The translations under genes were made by a program, and so were the position numbers. Under the pieces are notes generated by a model, which had not been told where the DNA came from, ran no database searches, and saw nothing but the letters and a program-made list of their open reading frames with translations. Below are positions 1 to 8,679 of a DNA stretch of 64,000 nt, in pieces. This DNA is from an uncultured Collinsella sp. (lineage in GTDB: Bacteria; Actinomycetota; Coriobacteriia; Coriobacteriales; Coriobacteriaceae): NCBI GenBank assembly GCA_958421275.1, contig CATZLI010000003.1:124001-188000 (forward strand), in the 5' to 3' direction. The first letter of the stretch is position 1; every line of letters starts with the position of its first letter.

Positions 1-19
1 CGTCAACCTCAGGCACGAT

Positions 20-361
20 TTACTCCTCGGCGCCCTCAGCGGCCTCAGCGGCAGCCTTAGCGGCCTCGGCCTCTTTGGCGAGCTGCTTCTTGGACTTCTT
101 GACGACGGTCTCGGTCTTCTCGCCCTCGTTGGCGGCCTTGACCAGAGCGGCGACGGCGTCGGTGAGCTGAGCGCCCTTGGACTGCCAGTCGGCGATCTTC
201 TCGAGGTCGAGGTTGATGGTCTTGGGGGCGGTCATCGGGTTGTAGCGGCCAACCTCCTCGATGATACGACCGTCACGCGGGGCGCGGGAATCGGCGACGA
301 CGACACGGTAGTACGGACGCTTCTTAGCGCCGTGACGAGCAAGGCGAATCTTGACTGCCAA
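20..361 (-). CDS. rpsP: 30S ribosomal protein S16
   Basis: Structural protein of the small ribosomal subunit. The N-terminus carries the family signature VKIRLARHGAKKRPYYRVVV followed by the RDGR and VGRYNP segments. I start it at a TTG (361-359) because a strong GGAGGAG lies five bases upstream; the longer open frame upstream has no ribosome site. At 113 residues it is longer than a minimal S16 because of a Lys/Glu/Ala-rich tail after about residue 75. It is the first gene in the window and reads leftward, away from dinB. Confidence 0.95.
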   Translation of the reverse strand: MAVKIRLARHGAKKRPYYRVVVADSRAPRDGRIIEEVGRYNPMTAPKTINLDLEKIADWQSKGAQLTDAVAALVKAANEGEKTETVVKKSKKQLAKEAEAAKAAAEAAEGAEE

Positions 362-490
362 AGGAAACTCCTCCAACCAAGCAGCTTTAGGCTGCAACTA
401 CAAACAAACAGTTGAACATAATACGCCATCGACGCGGGCAGGTGAAGTCCGTGAGACCAACTTCTTCGGTGTAGTCGAGGGCAAATCCAT

Positions 491-518
491 ATCTTAGACA
501 AGAATTCGGGATTTGCAA
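491..518 (-). promoter_or_regulatory. Candidate promoter for rpsP
   Basis: Reading leftward, TTGCAA (518-513) is followed after 16 bases by TAAGAT (496-491). This would give a leader of roughly 120 bases before the rpsP TTG. Both boxes are only partial matches, so this is tentative. Confidence 0.3.
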
Positions 519-562
519 GCACATACACGCACCCCACATGAGCTGCGCGGTATACTCATGAC

Positions 563-1816
563 ATGGAAAGACGCGAACATACATACGGTTATGAGGATGC
601 CATGGGCGTCACACCGCCTCCCTGGACGGGCCCGGCGGTGGGTCTGATGGACCTTGATGCGTTTTTTGCGAGCGTGGAGATGCTCGATCATCCCGAATGG
701 CGCGGAAAGCCGCTCATCGTGGGCGGAGACGCCGATTCGCGTGGCGTCGTGTCCACGTGTTCATATGAGGCGCGTCGCTTTGGCGTGCACTCTGCCATGC
801 CCTCGGCCGAGGCACGGCGCCTGTGCCCGCAGGCCATTTGGACGCATGGGCATTTTGATCGCTATCGTGAGGTCAGCGCGCAGGTCATGGCGATTCTTGC
901 CGAGGAGACGCCGCGCGTGGAGCGCGTATCCATCGACGAAGCCTTTATCGATATCACACCGGGTCGCTTTGCGCCCGAAGACCCGCTGTTGGTTGCGCGG
1001 CGTATAAGCGACCGCGTGGCAGCGATGGGAGTGACGTGCTCCATTGGCGTGGGCTGCAACAAGACGGTTGCAAAGATCGCAAGCGAGCGGGATAAGCCGT
1101 TTGGGCTGACCATCGTGCGCCCCGGAACCGAGCAGCGCTTTTTGGCCGCGCTGCCGGTATCTGCCATGAGCGGCATCGGGCGCTCGGCCGAGGAGCGACT
1201 GCGCCGTATGCGCATCTACACCCTCGGCGAGCTATCACGTGCACCGGAATCCACCTTGGCCTCTATTTTTGGCGTCAACGGCGAACGCATGCGCCAGCGT
1301 GCGCTGGGACTCGAAATCTCCGAAGTCACGAGTCTCGATGAAGAGCGCGAGGTAAAGTCGGTCAGCAATGAACGCACCTTTGCGAAAGATTTGACTGAGC
1401 GTGGGGATATTGAGGCGGCGATTGCGCTGCTGGGCGAGTCAGTGGGACGCCGCCTGCGCCGTCAGGGACTAACGGGCGCCACAGTGACGCTCAAGCTCAA
1501 GTATTCGTATGGAAACGGTCGCTCGGCACAGCGCCGGCTGCCTCATCCGACCGACGATGAGAACATCTTCGTAGCAGTTGCGCTCGAACTGCTCGACAAC
1601 ATCTGGCAGGAAGGAATGCACGTTCGCTTAGCAGGCATCGGCATGAGCGACTTCGACCACCAAGGCGGCATCCAGACTGACCTGTTCTGCGAAGTCGACG
1701 ACCGCGGAGCCCAATCGAGCGACCGTCGCGACCTCTCGGTCGCTATCGACGCCGTCCGAGACAAATTCGGCGACACCGCCCTTTCCTTCGGCCGCCAATC
1801 CCGCTTCAACGACTAA
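563..1816 (+). CDS. dinB: DNA polymerase IV (Y-family)
   Basis: Error-prone translesion polymerase of the Y family. The metal-binding palm residues are visible as DLDAFFASVE (Asp30, Asp32) and SIDEAFID (Asp125, Glu126). A helix-hairpin-helix region (GIGRSAEERL) and the little-finger domain follow. QTDLF near the C-terminus fits the beta-clamp-binding motif. It is 417 residues, normal to slightly long. No clear Shine-Dalgarno precedes the ATG at 563, but TATACT at 551-556 resembles a -10 box, so the message may be leaderless; a later ATG at 602 is an alternative start. It is the only plus-strand gene in the first 21 kb. Confidence 0.95.
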   Translation: MERREHTYGYEDAMGVTPPPWTGPAVGLMDLDAFFASVEMLDHPEWRGKPLIVGGDADSRGVVSTCSYEARRFGVHSAMPSAEARRLCPQAIWTHGHFDRYREVSAQVMAILAEETPRVERVSIDEAFIDITPGRFAPEDPLLVARRISDRVAAMGVTCSIGVGCNKTVAKIASERDKPFGLTIVRPGTEQRFLAALPVSAMSGIGRSAEERLRRMRIYTLGELSRAPESTLASIFGVNGERMRQRALGLEISEVTSLDEEREVKSVSNERTFAKDLTERGDIEAAIALLGESVGRRLRRQGLTGATVTLKLKYSYGNGRSAQRRLPHPTDDENIFVAVALELLDNIWQEGMHVRLAGIGMSDFDHQGGIQTDLFCEVDDRGAQSSDRRDLSVAIDAVRDKFGDTALSFGRQSRFND

Positions 1817-1837
1817 CCGCCTTTGGGCAAAAAGAAA

Positions 1838-1871
1838 GCCGGGCAGGTGCGGAAAACCGCACCTGCCCGGC
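1838..1871 (-). terminator. Intrinsic terminator after rsfS
   Basis: A 15-bp perfect GC-rich stem with an AAAA/TTTT loop. On the minus strand it is followed by a T-rich run (plus-strand A-rich 1829-1837), so it ends the leftward rsfS transcript. The plus-strand side has no T run, so it is weaker for dinB. Confidence 0.85.
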
Positions 1872-1912
1872 GATATGCGTGAGGGTAGCTAAACCCCGTC
1901 TCAAATGAGCTA

Positions 1913-2368
1913 CTAGAGGAGGTTGAGGGGGAGCTGGGGGGCGTCTCCCCAGAGTTTCTCGAGGCGGTAGAAGTCGCGGGCTTCGGGAGTGAAGACGTGG
2001 ACGACAACCGAACCATAGTCCATGAGCATCCAGGTCTTCTGCTCGCGACCCTCGATGGAGAACGGGTGCTCGCCGCAAGCCTCGGCGACCTTCTCCTCGA
2101 TCTCGTCGACGATAGAATCGACCTGGCGGTTATTGGTACCGGTGGCAAGCACAAAGTAGTCGCATACGTCGGAAAGCTCGGTCAGGTCGAGCACCTGAAC
2201 GTCCTCGCCCTTCTTGTCGTAGGCGGCCTGCGCGGCGGCGCGGGCGACATCCTCGGCGGCTACACCGCTCGCGGACAGCGAGGCGGCAGTGCGGTCGGAC
2301 GTGGCGGCGAAGCTCTTGTGCTCCACATGTTCAAGAATCTGCTCGTCGGTCATGGTCTCGTCGGCCAT
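1913..2368 (-). CDS. rsfS: Ribosomal silencing factor RsfS
   Basis: Binds ribosomal protein L14 and blocks subunit joining when nutrients are short (family knowledge). The core motif is DLTELSDVCDYFVLATGTNNRQ followed by WMLMDYGSVVVHVF and the FYRLEKLWGDAP ending, all typical of the Iojap/RsfS fold. It is 151 residues, with an extra Ala-rich N-terminal segment of about 40 residues before the core. GAGG lies seven bases before the ATG. It is the last gene of the obgE-nadD-yqeK-rsfS series, the usual bacterial neighbourhood. Confidence 0.93.
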   Translation of the reverse strand: MADETMTDEQILEHVEHKSFAATSDRTAASLSASGVAAEDVARAAAQAAYDKKGEDVQVLDLTELSDVCDYFVLATGTNNRQVDSIVDEIEEKVAEACGEHPFSIEGREQKTWMLMDYGSVVVHVFTPEARDFYRLEKLWGDAPQLPLNLL

Positions 2369-2395
2369 GGAATACCTCTTTCTAGACAGCCCGAG

Positions 2396-3004
2396 CTAGC
2401 GCAGCTGGGCGTAATGGTTGTAAATCGTAATAGCCGTGGGATAAAGATAGCGCCCGGACTGGATCACATAGACCAGACCCTGCGCAAAACAGGAGAAGAA
2501 CAACTCATCGAGCGTCGACTCCCCAACCATCTTGCGCAGCGCATGGGCATAGTCGCCGTGGCGGTTGGGCTCGATGGCATCGGCCACAAAGACCACCATA
2601 TCGAGCGGCGTCATGTCGCAGGCACCCACGGTGTGACGGTCGACAGCCTGGAAAACGGCCGGCGACAACTCGGGGAAAAGCTGCGGAAGCTCATAGGCGG
2701 CAACAGGACCATGCAAAAGCGGCGTCGCGGAGGAAGGAGAGCCGGCAATCTTAATGCCGTAATGCAGAGCGCGCGTAACCAGCTCGTCGTCGGAGAGCAC
2801 TTTGTCCCAGTCGTGGATCAGACCGGCAGCAGCGGCATCAAAGCGGTCAACGCCGTAGACCTCGGCCAGATGAAGTGCGGTCTCGGCAACACCCAGCGAA
2901 TGCACATAGCGCTTGCGCTTATCCTTCATGCGAACATCGAGCAGCTCTTGAATGCGCTTGAGCAGCGCGCGCTCATCGCCCTCAAACTGATCCTCTACCG
3001 ACAA
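2396..3004 (-). CDS. yqeK: HD-domain hydrolase YqeK (predicted Ap4A hydrolase)
   Basis: HD-superfamily phosphohydrolase. YqeK proteins characterised elsewhere cleave diadenosine tetraphosphate symmetrically. The metal-binding residues are seen as His35 (YVHSLGVAETA) and the His64-Asp65 pair (GLIHDWDK). The start is a TTG at 3004 with GGGGG about six bases upstream. It begins 12 bases after the nadD stop, matching the widespread nadD-yqeK-rsfS order, so it is almost certainly co-transcribed with both. It is 202 residues, the usual length. Confidence 0.9.
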   Translation of the reverse strand: MSVEDQFEGDERALLKRIQELLDVRMKDKRKRYVHSLGVAETALHLAEVYGVDRFDAAAAGLIHDWDKVLSDDELVTRALHYGIKIAGSPSSATPLLHGPVAAYELPQLFPELSPAVFQAVDRHTVGACDMTPLDMVVFVADAIEPNRHGDYAHALRKMVGESTLDELFFSCFAQGLVYVIQSGRYLYPTAITIYNHYAQLR

Positions 3005-3016
3005 CGTAGACCCCCA

Positions 3017-3694
3017 TCACTCAAAATCTTCTTGGCCCAATTCGGCATATAGCCTGCGTTTGCGAATGTAGCCGAGCACGGACTCGCTCGTAAGGTAGCG
3101 CACACTCATGCCGCGGGCAACTCGCTTACGAATGTTCGTCGAGCTGATCGCCAGCGCCGGAATCTGAATATAGCGCACGTCGAACGGCAGCCCCGACTCT
3201 TTAATTCGGGCACGCGCCGTATCGATATCAAAGCCCGGTCGCGTCGCCGCAATAAAGGTAGCAAGCTCAGCGATTCGTTCGGCATCATGCCAGGTCACGA
3301 TATCGATAATCGCGTCGGCGCCCGTAATAAAGTAGAGCTTTACCTGCGGCGGGTAAAAGTCGCGAAGGGCATGAAGCGTATCGGCCGTATAGGTTACGCC
3401 CGGGCGGTCGATCTCGAACCGGCTCGCCAAAAAGGCCGGGTTCGCGGCGGTGGCGAGGACCGTCATGGCATAACGGTCCTCGGCAGGCGTCACCGGCTTG
3501 TCAAGCTTAAAGGCGGGAGACCCTGCCGGCATAAAGAGCACAGCGTCCAAGTCGAGCGACTCGCGCGCCTGCTCGGCAGTCACCAGATGCCCGTAATGGA
3601 TGGGATCAAAGGTGCCACCCATAATGCCGAGCCTAAACTCCTGCCCGTCCTCTAGAGGAAGCTCGGGCAGACCGATTCCACCGCGCAGCGACAT
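3017..3694 (-). CDS. nadD: Nicotinate-nucleotide adenylyltransferase
   Basis: Transfers AMP to nicotinate mononucleotide in NAD synthesis. The nucleotidyltransferase signature GGTFDPIHYGHL lies near residue 26, with the two histidines of the HxGH-type site. The second signature ISSTNIRKRV lies near residue 183. It is 225 residues. It starts three bases after the obgE stop, and its own stop lies within the ribosome site region of yqeK, showing tight operon packing. About 20 residues of extra N-terminus precede the Rossmann strand. Confidence 0.95.
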   Translation of the reverse strand: MSLRGGIGLPELPLEDGQEFRLGIMGGTFDPIHYGHLVTAEQARESLDLDAVLFMPAGSPAFKLDKPVTPAEDRYAMTVLATAANPAFLASRFEIDRPGVTYTADTLHALRDFYPPQVKLYFITGADAIIDIVTWHDAERIAELATFIAATRPGFDIDTARARIKESGLPFDVRYIQIPALAISSTNIRKRVARGMSVRYLTSESVLGYIRKRRLYAELGQEDFE

Positions 3695-3697
3695 GGC

Positions 3698-5164
3698 TTA
3701 CTCGCCCTCCGAGGTCTCGGCATCGCCCGCGGCATCCGCCGCATCGACAACCTCGACGCCTTCATCCGCAGCATCGGCCACGTCAATGACTTCAACGGCA
3801 ACGTCCTCGCCAGCATCCTCGAGCTCCTCGTACTCCGAGAAGTCCTCAGCGCCCTCAAAGTCAAAGGCGCGCTGGCAAATGCGGACCTCGTCGCCCGCAC
3901 GGCAACCGGCCTTCTCGAGCGCGTCGTCAACACCCATACGCGCAAACTTATGCTGCAGGTAAATGACGGCTTCCTCGTTTTCCCAGTCGGTCTGGATGAC
4001 CATGCGCTCGATGGCACGACCGACCACGCGGAAGGCACCGGGCTCTTCCTGGACAATGCGGAAACGCTTCTCACGCTGCAGGCGGCGGCGCTCCCACTCA
4101 TCGTCGCGCAGGTCGACCGGTTCATCGGAGACCGCCAGCTCGGCGCGGAGCTTGGCCACCTGCTCACCTACGGCAAGCATCAACGTATTGAGACCGGCGC
4201 CCGTCACGGCAGACACGGCAAAGAACATATGTCCATCGTCGAGCGCTGCGCGCTTAAGGTCGGCAATCTTGTCGGCCGTACCCGGCGCATCGCACTTGTT
4301 GGCGACGACGATCTGCGGACGCTCCGAAAGCTCGGCACCATACTGCTCGAGCTCGCGGTTGATGATTCGATAATCCTCGACCGGATCGCGATCCTCAAAA
4401 CCACCCGTCATGTCGACGACGTGCATGATCAGGGCCGTACGCTCAATGTGGCGCAGGAACTGATGACCCAGGCCCTTGCCCTCGCTCGCGCCCTCGATAA
4501 GACCGGGGACGTCGGCAACGACGTAAGAATATTCGCCGGCACGCACCATGCCGAGGTTCGGCACGAGCGTGGTAAACGGGTAGTCGGCAATCTTGGGGCG
4601 GGCGGCACTCATGCGCGCAATGAGCGATGACTTACCCACCGAGGGAAAGCCCACGAGCGCGGCATCGGCCATAAGTTTCATCTCGAGCTCGATCCAGTGC
4701 TCCTCGGCCGGCTCGCCTAGCTGGGCAAAGGCCGGAGCGCGGCGCACCGACGTCACAAAGTGCGTGTTGCCCAGACCGCCGGCACCGCCGGGCGCCACGA
4801 CGACGCGCTCGCCGTCGTGCACAAGGTCGGCAATCTCAAACATCGGGGTCTGTGTCTCGGGGTCGAGCTCGCGCACCACGGTACCCATAGGGACCTTGAG
4901 AATCAGGTCCTCGCCGCTCTTACCGTTACGACGGGCACCCTGCCCGTGCGTGCCACGCTCGGCGCGGAAGTGATGCTTAAAGCGGTAATCGATCAGCGAA
5001 GACAGCTGAGCATCGGCCTGGATGACGACATTGCCGCCACGACCGCCGTCGCCGCCATCGGGGCCGCCCTTGGGGACAAATGCCTCGCGCCTAAACGACA
5101 TGCATCCGGCTCCGCCGTCGCCGCCGCAAACGTTAATGCGGCTGATATCGGTGAACTGTGACAA
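3698..5164 (-). CDS. obgE: Obg-family GTPase, ribosome assembly
   Basis: Essential GTPase of 50S maturation and the stress response. The glycine-rich Obg fold fills residues 1-160. The G domain follows with G1 GFPSVGKSS (172-180), DVPG near 218 and NKCD near 290. A C-terminal OCT domain of about 70 residues and a very acidic Glu/Asp/Ala tail (last 50 residues) complete it. The start is TTG at 5164 behind AGGAGG. It follows rpmA, the conserved L21-L27-Obg order, but a terminator-like hairpin lies between them. Confidence 0.96.
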   Translation of the reverse strand: MSQFTDISRINVCGGDGGAGCMSFRREAFVPKGGPDGGDGGRGGNVVIQADAQLSSLIDYRFKHHFRAERGTHGQGARRNGKSGEDLILKVPMGTVVRELDPETQTPMFEIADLVHDGERVVVAPGGAGGLGNTHFVTSVRRAPAFAQLGEPAEEHWIELEMKLMADAALVGFPSVGKSSLIARMSAARPKIADYPFTTLVPNLGMVRAGEYSYVVADVPGLIEGASEGKGLGHQFLRHIERTALIMHVVDMTGGFEDRDPVEDYRIINRELEQYGAELSERPQIVVANKCDAPGTADKIADLKRAALDDGHMFFAVSAVTGAGLNTLMLAVGEQVAKLRAELAVSDEPVDLRDDEWERRRLQREKRFRIVQEEPGAFRVVGRAIERMVIQTDWENEEAVIYLQHKFARMGVDDALEKAGCRAGDEVRICQRAFDFEGAEDFSEYEELEDAGEDVAVEVIDVADAADEGVEVVDAADAAGDAETSEGE

Positions 5165-5188
5165 CAGAATCGCCTCCTACAAAAAAGA

Positions 5189-5224
5189 GGGAGACCCTTG
5201 AATCCTAAAACTCAAGTGCCTCCC
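5189..5224 (-). terminator. Terminator-like hairpin between rpmA and obgE
   Basis: On the minus strand GGGAG and CTCCC (outer 5 bp) enclose CTTG and CAAG (inner 4 bp), followed by TCTTTTTT (plus-strand 5181-5188). It lies in the leader of obgE with no obvious new promoter after it. It probably lets only part of the ribosomal-protein transcript through. Confidence 0.65.
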
Positions 5225-5249
5225 ACATATGTGCTCTATGAAGGGTGAA

Positions 5250-5507
5250 TTACGCGTTCGCGAGCGGGCGTACGCTGACCCTGTGCTTGATACCCTTGTG
5301 GAACTCAACGGTACCGTCGACCAGCGCGAACAGCGTGTCGTCCTTGCCACGGCCAACGTTCTCACCCGGGTGGATGTGCGTGCCGTGCTGACGGACGAGA
5401 ATCGTGCCCGTGGTTACCGTCTGGCCGGCATAGCGCTTCGTGCCAAGGCGCTGACCGCGGGAGTCACGGCCATTACGGGAGGAACCGAGTCCTTTTTTGT
5501 GTGCCAT
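5250..5507 (-). CDS. rpmA: 50S ribosomal protein L27
   Basis: Large-subunit protein near the peptidyl-transferase centre. It has the canonical start MAHKKGLGSSRNGRDS and the GTHIHPGENVGRGKDDTLFA segment. At 85 residues it is full length. The N-terminus begins directly with the mature AHKK form, with no extra cleavable leader as found in Firmicutes. It lies 33 bases after rplU. Confidence 0.98.
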   Translation of the reverse strand: MAHKKGLGSSRNGRDSRGQRLGTKRYAGQTVTTGTILVRQHGTHIHPGENVGRGKDDTLFALVDGTVEFHKGIKHRVSVRPLANA

Positions 5508-5540
5508 TGTGTATACCTACTCTTTCGTTACGAGTGTAAT

Positions 5541-5915
5541 CTACTCGGCGACGGGAGCCTCGGCAACAGCCTCGGCCTCTGCCTTGACAGCCTTCTTGGC
5601 GCGGGACGTAGCCTGGACCTTCACGATCTTCAGCTTGGTGAGCTGCTGACGGTGACCCTTCAGACGACGATAACGCTTACGCTTGTGGAACTTGAAGACC
5701 AGCTGCTTCTCGCCCTTGAACTGCTCAACGATCTGAGCGGTAACCTTGGCCTTGGCCAGCTTGTCGGGATCAGTGACGATCTTCTTACCATCGTTGAGGA
5801 AGATAACCGGCAGGGTGACCTTGTCGCCCTCATTGCCCTCGATCTTCTCGACGGTGATGACATCGTCGGTGGCGACCTTGTACTGCTTGCCGCCCGTGTT
5901 AACGATTGCGTACAT
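5541..5915 (-). CDS. rplU: 50S ribosomal protein L21
   Basis: Large-subunit 23S-binding protein. The start MYAIVNTGGKQYKV is the family start; I place it at 5915 with AGGG nine bases upstream and reject a seven-residue longer frame. The KFHKRKRYRRLKGHRQ RNA-binding loop is clear. A C-terminal Lys/Ala/Glu-rich extension (last 25 residues) goes beyond the compact family core. A good promoter lies just upstream, so rplU-rpmA can be transcribed apart from the genes before them. Confidence 0.97.
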   Translation of the reverse strand: MYAIVNTGGKQYKVATDDVITVEKIEGNEGDKVTLPVIFLNDGKKIVTDPDKLAKAKVTAQIVEQFKGEKQLVFKFHKRKRYRRLKGHRQQLTKLKIVKVQATSRAKKAVKAEAEAVAEAPVAE

Positions 5916-5957
5916 GTTTACTTGCCCTTCATGCATCAGTTAGTGCAACAGCCGAAT

Positions 5958-5986
5958 ATAGTAGCAGGCGAAAATACCCCCGTCAA
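5958..5986 (-). promoter_or_regulatory. Promoter for rplU-rpmA
   Basis: On the minus strand TTGACG (5986-5981) and TACTAT (5963-5958) are separated by exactly 17 bases, giving a leader of about 35 bases. The -35 box overlaps the last codons of the DUF2344 gene. Confidence 0.6.
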
Positions 5987-6795
5987 CGAGTATGTGGAGC
6001 AAATCCACAAGTTCGCACAGGTATGGGGCTGACGAGTCGGCCCTCGTCGTCCTCGCATGCTTGATTCTGACGCTCGACATCGTAGGAGCAGATGGTCACG
6101 AGGTCTTGCATACCGGTGGAAACAATAGGTGCATCCACGCCCGGGGTCAAGCCCTGCAACAAAACATCAGCAGCGGAAAGCAAAATTTCCGGACGCATGG
6201 AGCCCTCGTTGTCGGCATGGGTGTCGAGCATGAGCACCAAATGGTCCGGGCGCTCCCCCGCCGTGAGCTCATAGCCCACGAGCGTGTGATCCAAATCCAA
6301 TCGCTTGCTCTTTTTTCCGCGCGCGTAGTCGATGCCATGGTCCGCGCGCAGCGTGTCGATCGCACGACGCACCTCCTCGGCGCTTACGGGCGCCTCGGGA
6401 TCTAAGTGCAGGTCGATGCGATACGACAGGCGCGTGAGCTGCGCCGTCAACGCCGGCGTGCGCACGTCGATGTACGCCGCCTCAATGGGCGCCAGATCGG
6501 CCGGAGACGCCGCAGCCAGGCGCCCAAACGCCTCGTCGAGCGCCACGAACTCGGTCATAAACAGGTCATACCACTCGCAGGTCGACGACGTACCCACCGG
6601 TAGCGCCGAAGAGAAGCCCACGCGCATGTGCGGAGAGAAGCCCTGAGTGACGGCATAGGGAAGTCCCGCACGGCGCACGATGCGCTCAATGGTATGGATT
6701 ACTTCGAGATGGCCCAGGTACTTAAGGCGATCGCGCTTGCCATAGCGAACACGAAGTCTAAAGAGCGAGGGGTTGTCGGTCAGGCGCTCACTCAT
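5983..6795 (-). CDS. DUF2344 (TIGR03936) radical-SAM-linked protein
   Basis: Family of unproven biochemical role, usually fused to or next to a TIGR03960 radical SAM protein. The N-terminal RVRYGKRDRLKYLGHLEV and the GFSPHMRVGFSSALPVG segment are diagnostic. It is 270 residues. It overlaps the radical SAM gene by four bases (ATGA), a sign of translational coupling. In many genomes the two are one polypeptide, so a two-subunit or sequential action is likely. It may act on tRNA or rRNA given the ribosomal neighbours, but that is inference. Confidence 0.85.
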   Translation of the reverse strand: MSERLTDNPSLFRLRVRYGKRDRLKYLGHLEVIHTIERIVRRAGLPYAVTQGFSPHMRVGFSSALPVGTSSTCEWYDLFMTEFVALDEAFGRLAAASPADLAPIEAAYIDVRTPALTAQLTRLSYRIDLHLDPEAPVSAEEVRRAIDTLRADHGIDYARGKKSKRLDLDHTLVGYELTAGERPDHLVLMLDTHADNEGSMRPEILLSAADVLLQGLTPGVDAPIVSTGMQDLVTICSYDVERQNQACEDDEGRLVSPIPVRTCGFAPHTR

Positions 6796-8669
6796 GCGCG
6801 ATCACCCATCAATACATTCTTGGCGTGGAGCGTGGGGCAGATCCCGCAGCCGGTGCACGACGTGCGGGTGCAGTCGGGAGTCGTGACGCCCTCGAGCGAG
6901 CGACGGTACTCGCGCTCGAGGAAGCCGCGCGTGCAGCCGGGGCTCACGTGCTCCCACGGCAGGCGCCAGTCCAACTCGTAGGGCAGGTGCACGAGCTCAT
7001 TGAGGTCGATGCCGTTTTTGGCAGCAGCCTCCTTCCAGTTATCGAGCGAGAAATGCTCTACCCAGGCGTCAAAGCGAGAGCCCGAGCGCCAAGCATCGAT
7101 GATGACGGGCGTCATGTCACGACCGGCGCGGGACAGCGCGGCCTCGATGAGCGAGGTCTCGGCATCGTGGTAATGCACGCGGACGGCACGGTTGCGAACG
7201 CTCGTGACAAGCAGCTTCTGGCGACGCTTGACGTCGTCGTAGTCGAGCTGCGGGCACCACTGGAACGGCGTGGCAGCCTTGGGGATAAAGACCGAAACCG
7301 AAATGGACACCGAGATCGAGCCGCGACGAGCCTTGGGTACCACGGAACGACCGAGCTCCAGCACGTGATCGGCCAGATTGGCGATGGCCACGATGTCCTC
7401 GTCGCGCTCGCCGGGAAGGCCCATCATAAAGTAGAGCTTCATTCGGTTCCAGCCGGCCTCGAAGGCCGCCTTGGCCGCACGGTCCAGGTCCTCCTCGGTC
7501 ACGTTCTTGTTAATGATGTCGCGCATGCGCTGGCTGCCGGCCTCGGGCGCGAACGTCAGGCCGCCCTTCTTTTCGCCGGCGACCGACTCGGCCATATCCA
7601 CGCCAAACGAATCCAGGCGCTGCGACGGAATAGACACGCGAATACCCGTATCCTCCAGGCGACGGTTGAGCCTGCCGAGCACGTCGCGAATGCAGGAGTG
7701 GTCGGTCGTGGAGAGCGAGGTCAGAGACACCTCGTCATAGCCGGTCTTTTCCAGACCCTGAATCACCGACGAGACGATCTGGTCGGCCGAGCGCTCGCGC
7801 ACCGGGCGATACGTCATGCCGGCCTGACAAAAACGACAGCCGCGGGCGCAGCCGCGCAGGATCTCGATAGACAGGCGATCGTGAACCAGCTGCGCGTAGG
7901 GCACGCATGACTGTGACAGCGGATTCGTGGCGCCGAAATCCTCGACGACGCGCTTGTAGACCACGGTCGGCGCATCCTTGCCCTCACGTGGCACGGTGTA
8001 GCCATGCGGCGAGCAGGGCTCGTCATGACGGGCCTCATAGAGCGACGGCACGTAGTTGCCGGCAATGGATGCAAGCTGCTCAACAATCTGTACGCGCGGG
8101 ACTCCTTCATCGCGCAGGCGGCGATGCAGCTGGCAGGTCTCGAGCAGCGACTCCTCGCCCTCGCCGATGAGGATGGCATCGAAGAAGGCCGCGTACGGCT
8201 CGGGGTTGTACACCGAGGGACCGCCAGCGATGATGATGGGGTCGTCTTCGCCTCGGTCGGCCGCTAACAGCGGAATGCCAGCGAGGTCGAGTGCCTCGAG
8301 GAAGTTCGTCACCGCCATCTCGTGCGGCACATGCAGGCCGACGATATCAAACGAAGCGACGGGCGCAGCACCCTCGAGCGAGAGCAGCGGAATGCCTGCC
8401 TCGCGCATGGCGTCGCCCATGTCGGGCCACGGCACATAGCCGCGCTCGCAGGAGATGCCCTCGGCCTGGTTAAGAATGTTGTAGAGGATGGCGATACCCT
8501 GGTTGGGCAGACCGACCTCGTATACGTCCGGATAGATCAGACAACAACGGTAATCGGTATCGGCCTTGGAAAGCGTGCCCCACTCGTGATCGATATAGCG
8601 GCTCGGTTTCTCGACCTTGGCGAGCAGCGGCTCAATTAAATGAAAACAGTCTTGGTATGCAACGCGCAA
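6792..8669 (-). CDS. TIGR03960-family B12-binding-like radical SAM protein
   Basis: Radical SAM enzyme of unknown substrate. The 4Fe-4S motif is CARGCRFCQ (Cys274, Cys278, Cys281). The first 200 residues resemble the cobalamin-binding-like fold of the family (YPDVYEVGLPNQGI, IIAGGPSVYNPEPYA). A second cysteine group at the end (CTRTSCTGCGIC) could hold an auxiliary cluster. It is 625 residues. The start is TTG at 8669 with AGGGG upstream. It is coupled to the DUF2344 gene downstream and lies between the rod-shape and ribosomal protein genes. Confidence 0.88.
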   Translation of the reverse strand: MRVAYQDCFHLIEPLLAKVEKPSRYIDHEWGTLSKADTDYRCCLIYPDVYEVGLPNQGIAILYNILNQAEGISCERGYVPWPDMGDAMREAGIPLLSLEGAAPVASFDIVGLHVPHEMAVTNFLEALDLAGIPLLAADRGEDDPIIIAGGPSVYNPEPYAAFFDAILIGEGEESLLETCQLHRRLRDEGVPRVQIVEQLASIAGNYVPSLYEARHDEPCSPHGYTVPREGKDAPTVVYKRVVEDFGATNPLSQSCVPYAQLVHDRLSIEILRGCARGCRFCQAGMTYRPVRERSADQIVSSVIQGLEKTGYDEVSLTSLSTTDHSCIRDVLGRLNRRLEDTGIRVSIPSQRLDSFGVDMAESVAGEKKGGLTFAPEAGSQRMRDIINKNVTEEDLDRAAKAAFEAGWNRMKLYFMMGLPGERDEDIVAIANLADHVLELGRSVVPKARRGSISVSISVSVFIPKAATPFQWCPQLDYDDVKRRQKLLVTSVRNRAVRVHYHDAETSLIEAALSRAGRDMTPVIIDAWRSGSRFDAWVEHFSLDNWKEAAAKNGIDLNELVHLPYELDWRLPWEHVSPGCTRGFLEREYRRSLEGVTTPDCTRTSCTGCGICPTLHAKNVLMGDRA

Positions 8670-8679
8670 CGGAAAACCC

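Noticed and set aside
1838..1871. Terminator for dinB
   Set aside because: The T run is only on the minus-strand side; it belongs to rsfS.
1997..3052. A 351-codon plus-strand frame across rsfS and yqeK
   Set aside because: It runs antisense to two recognised genes and has no motifs.
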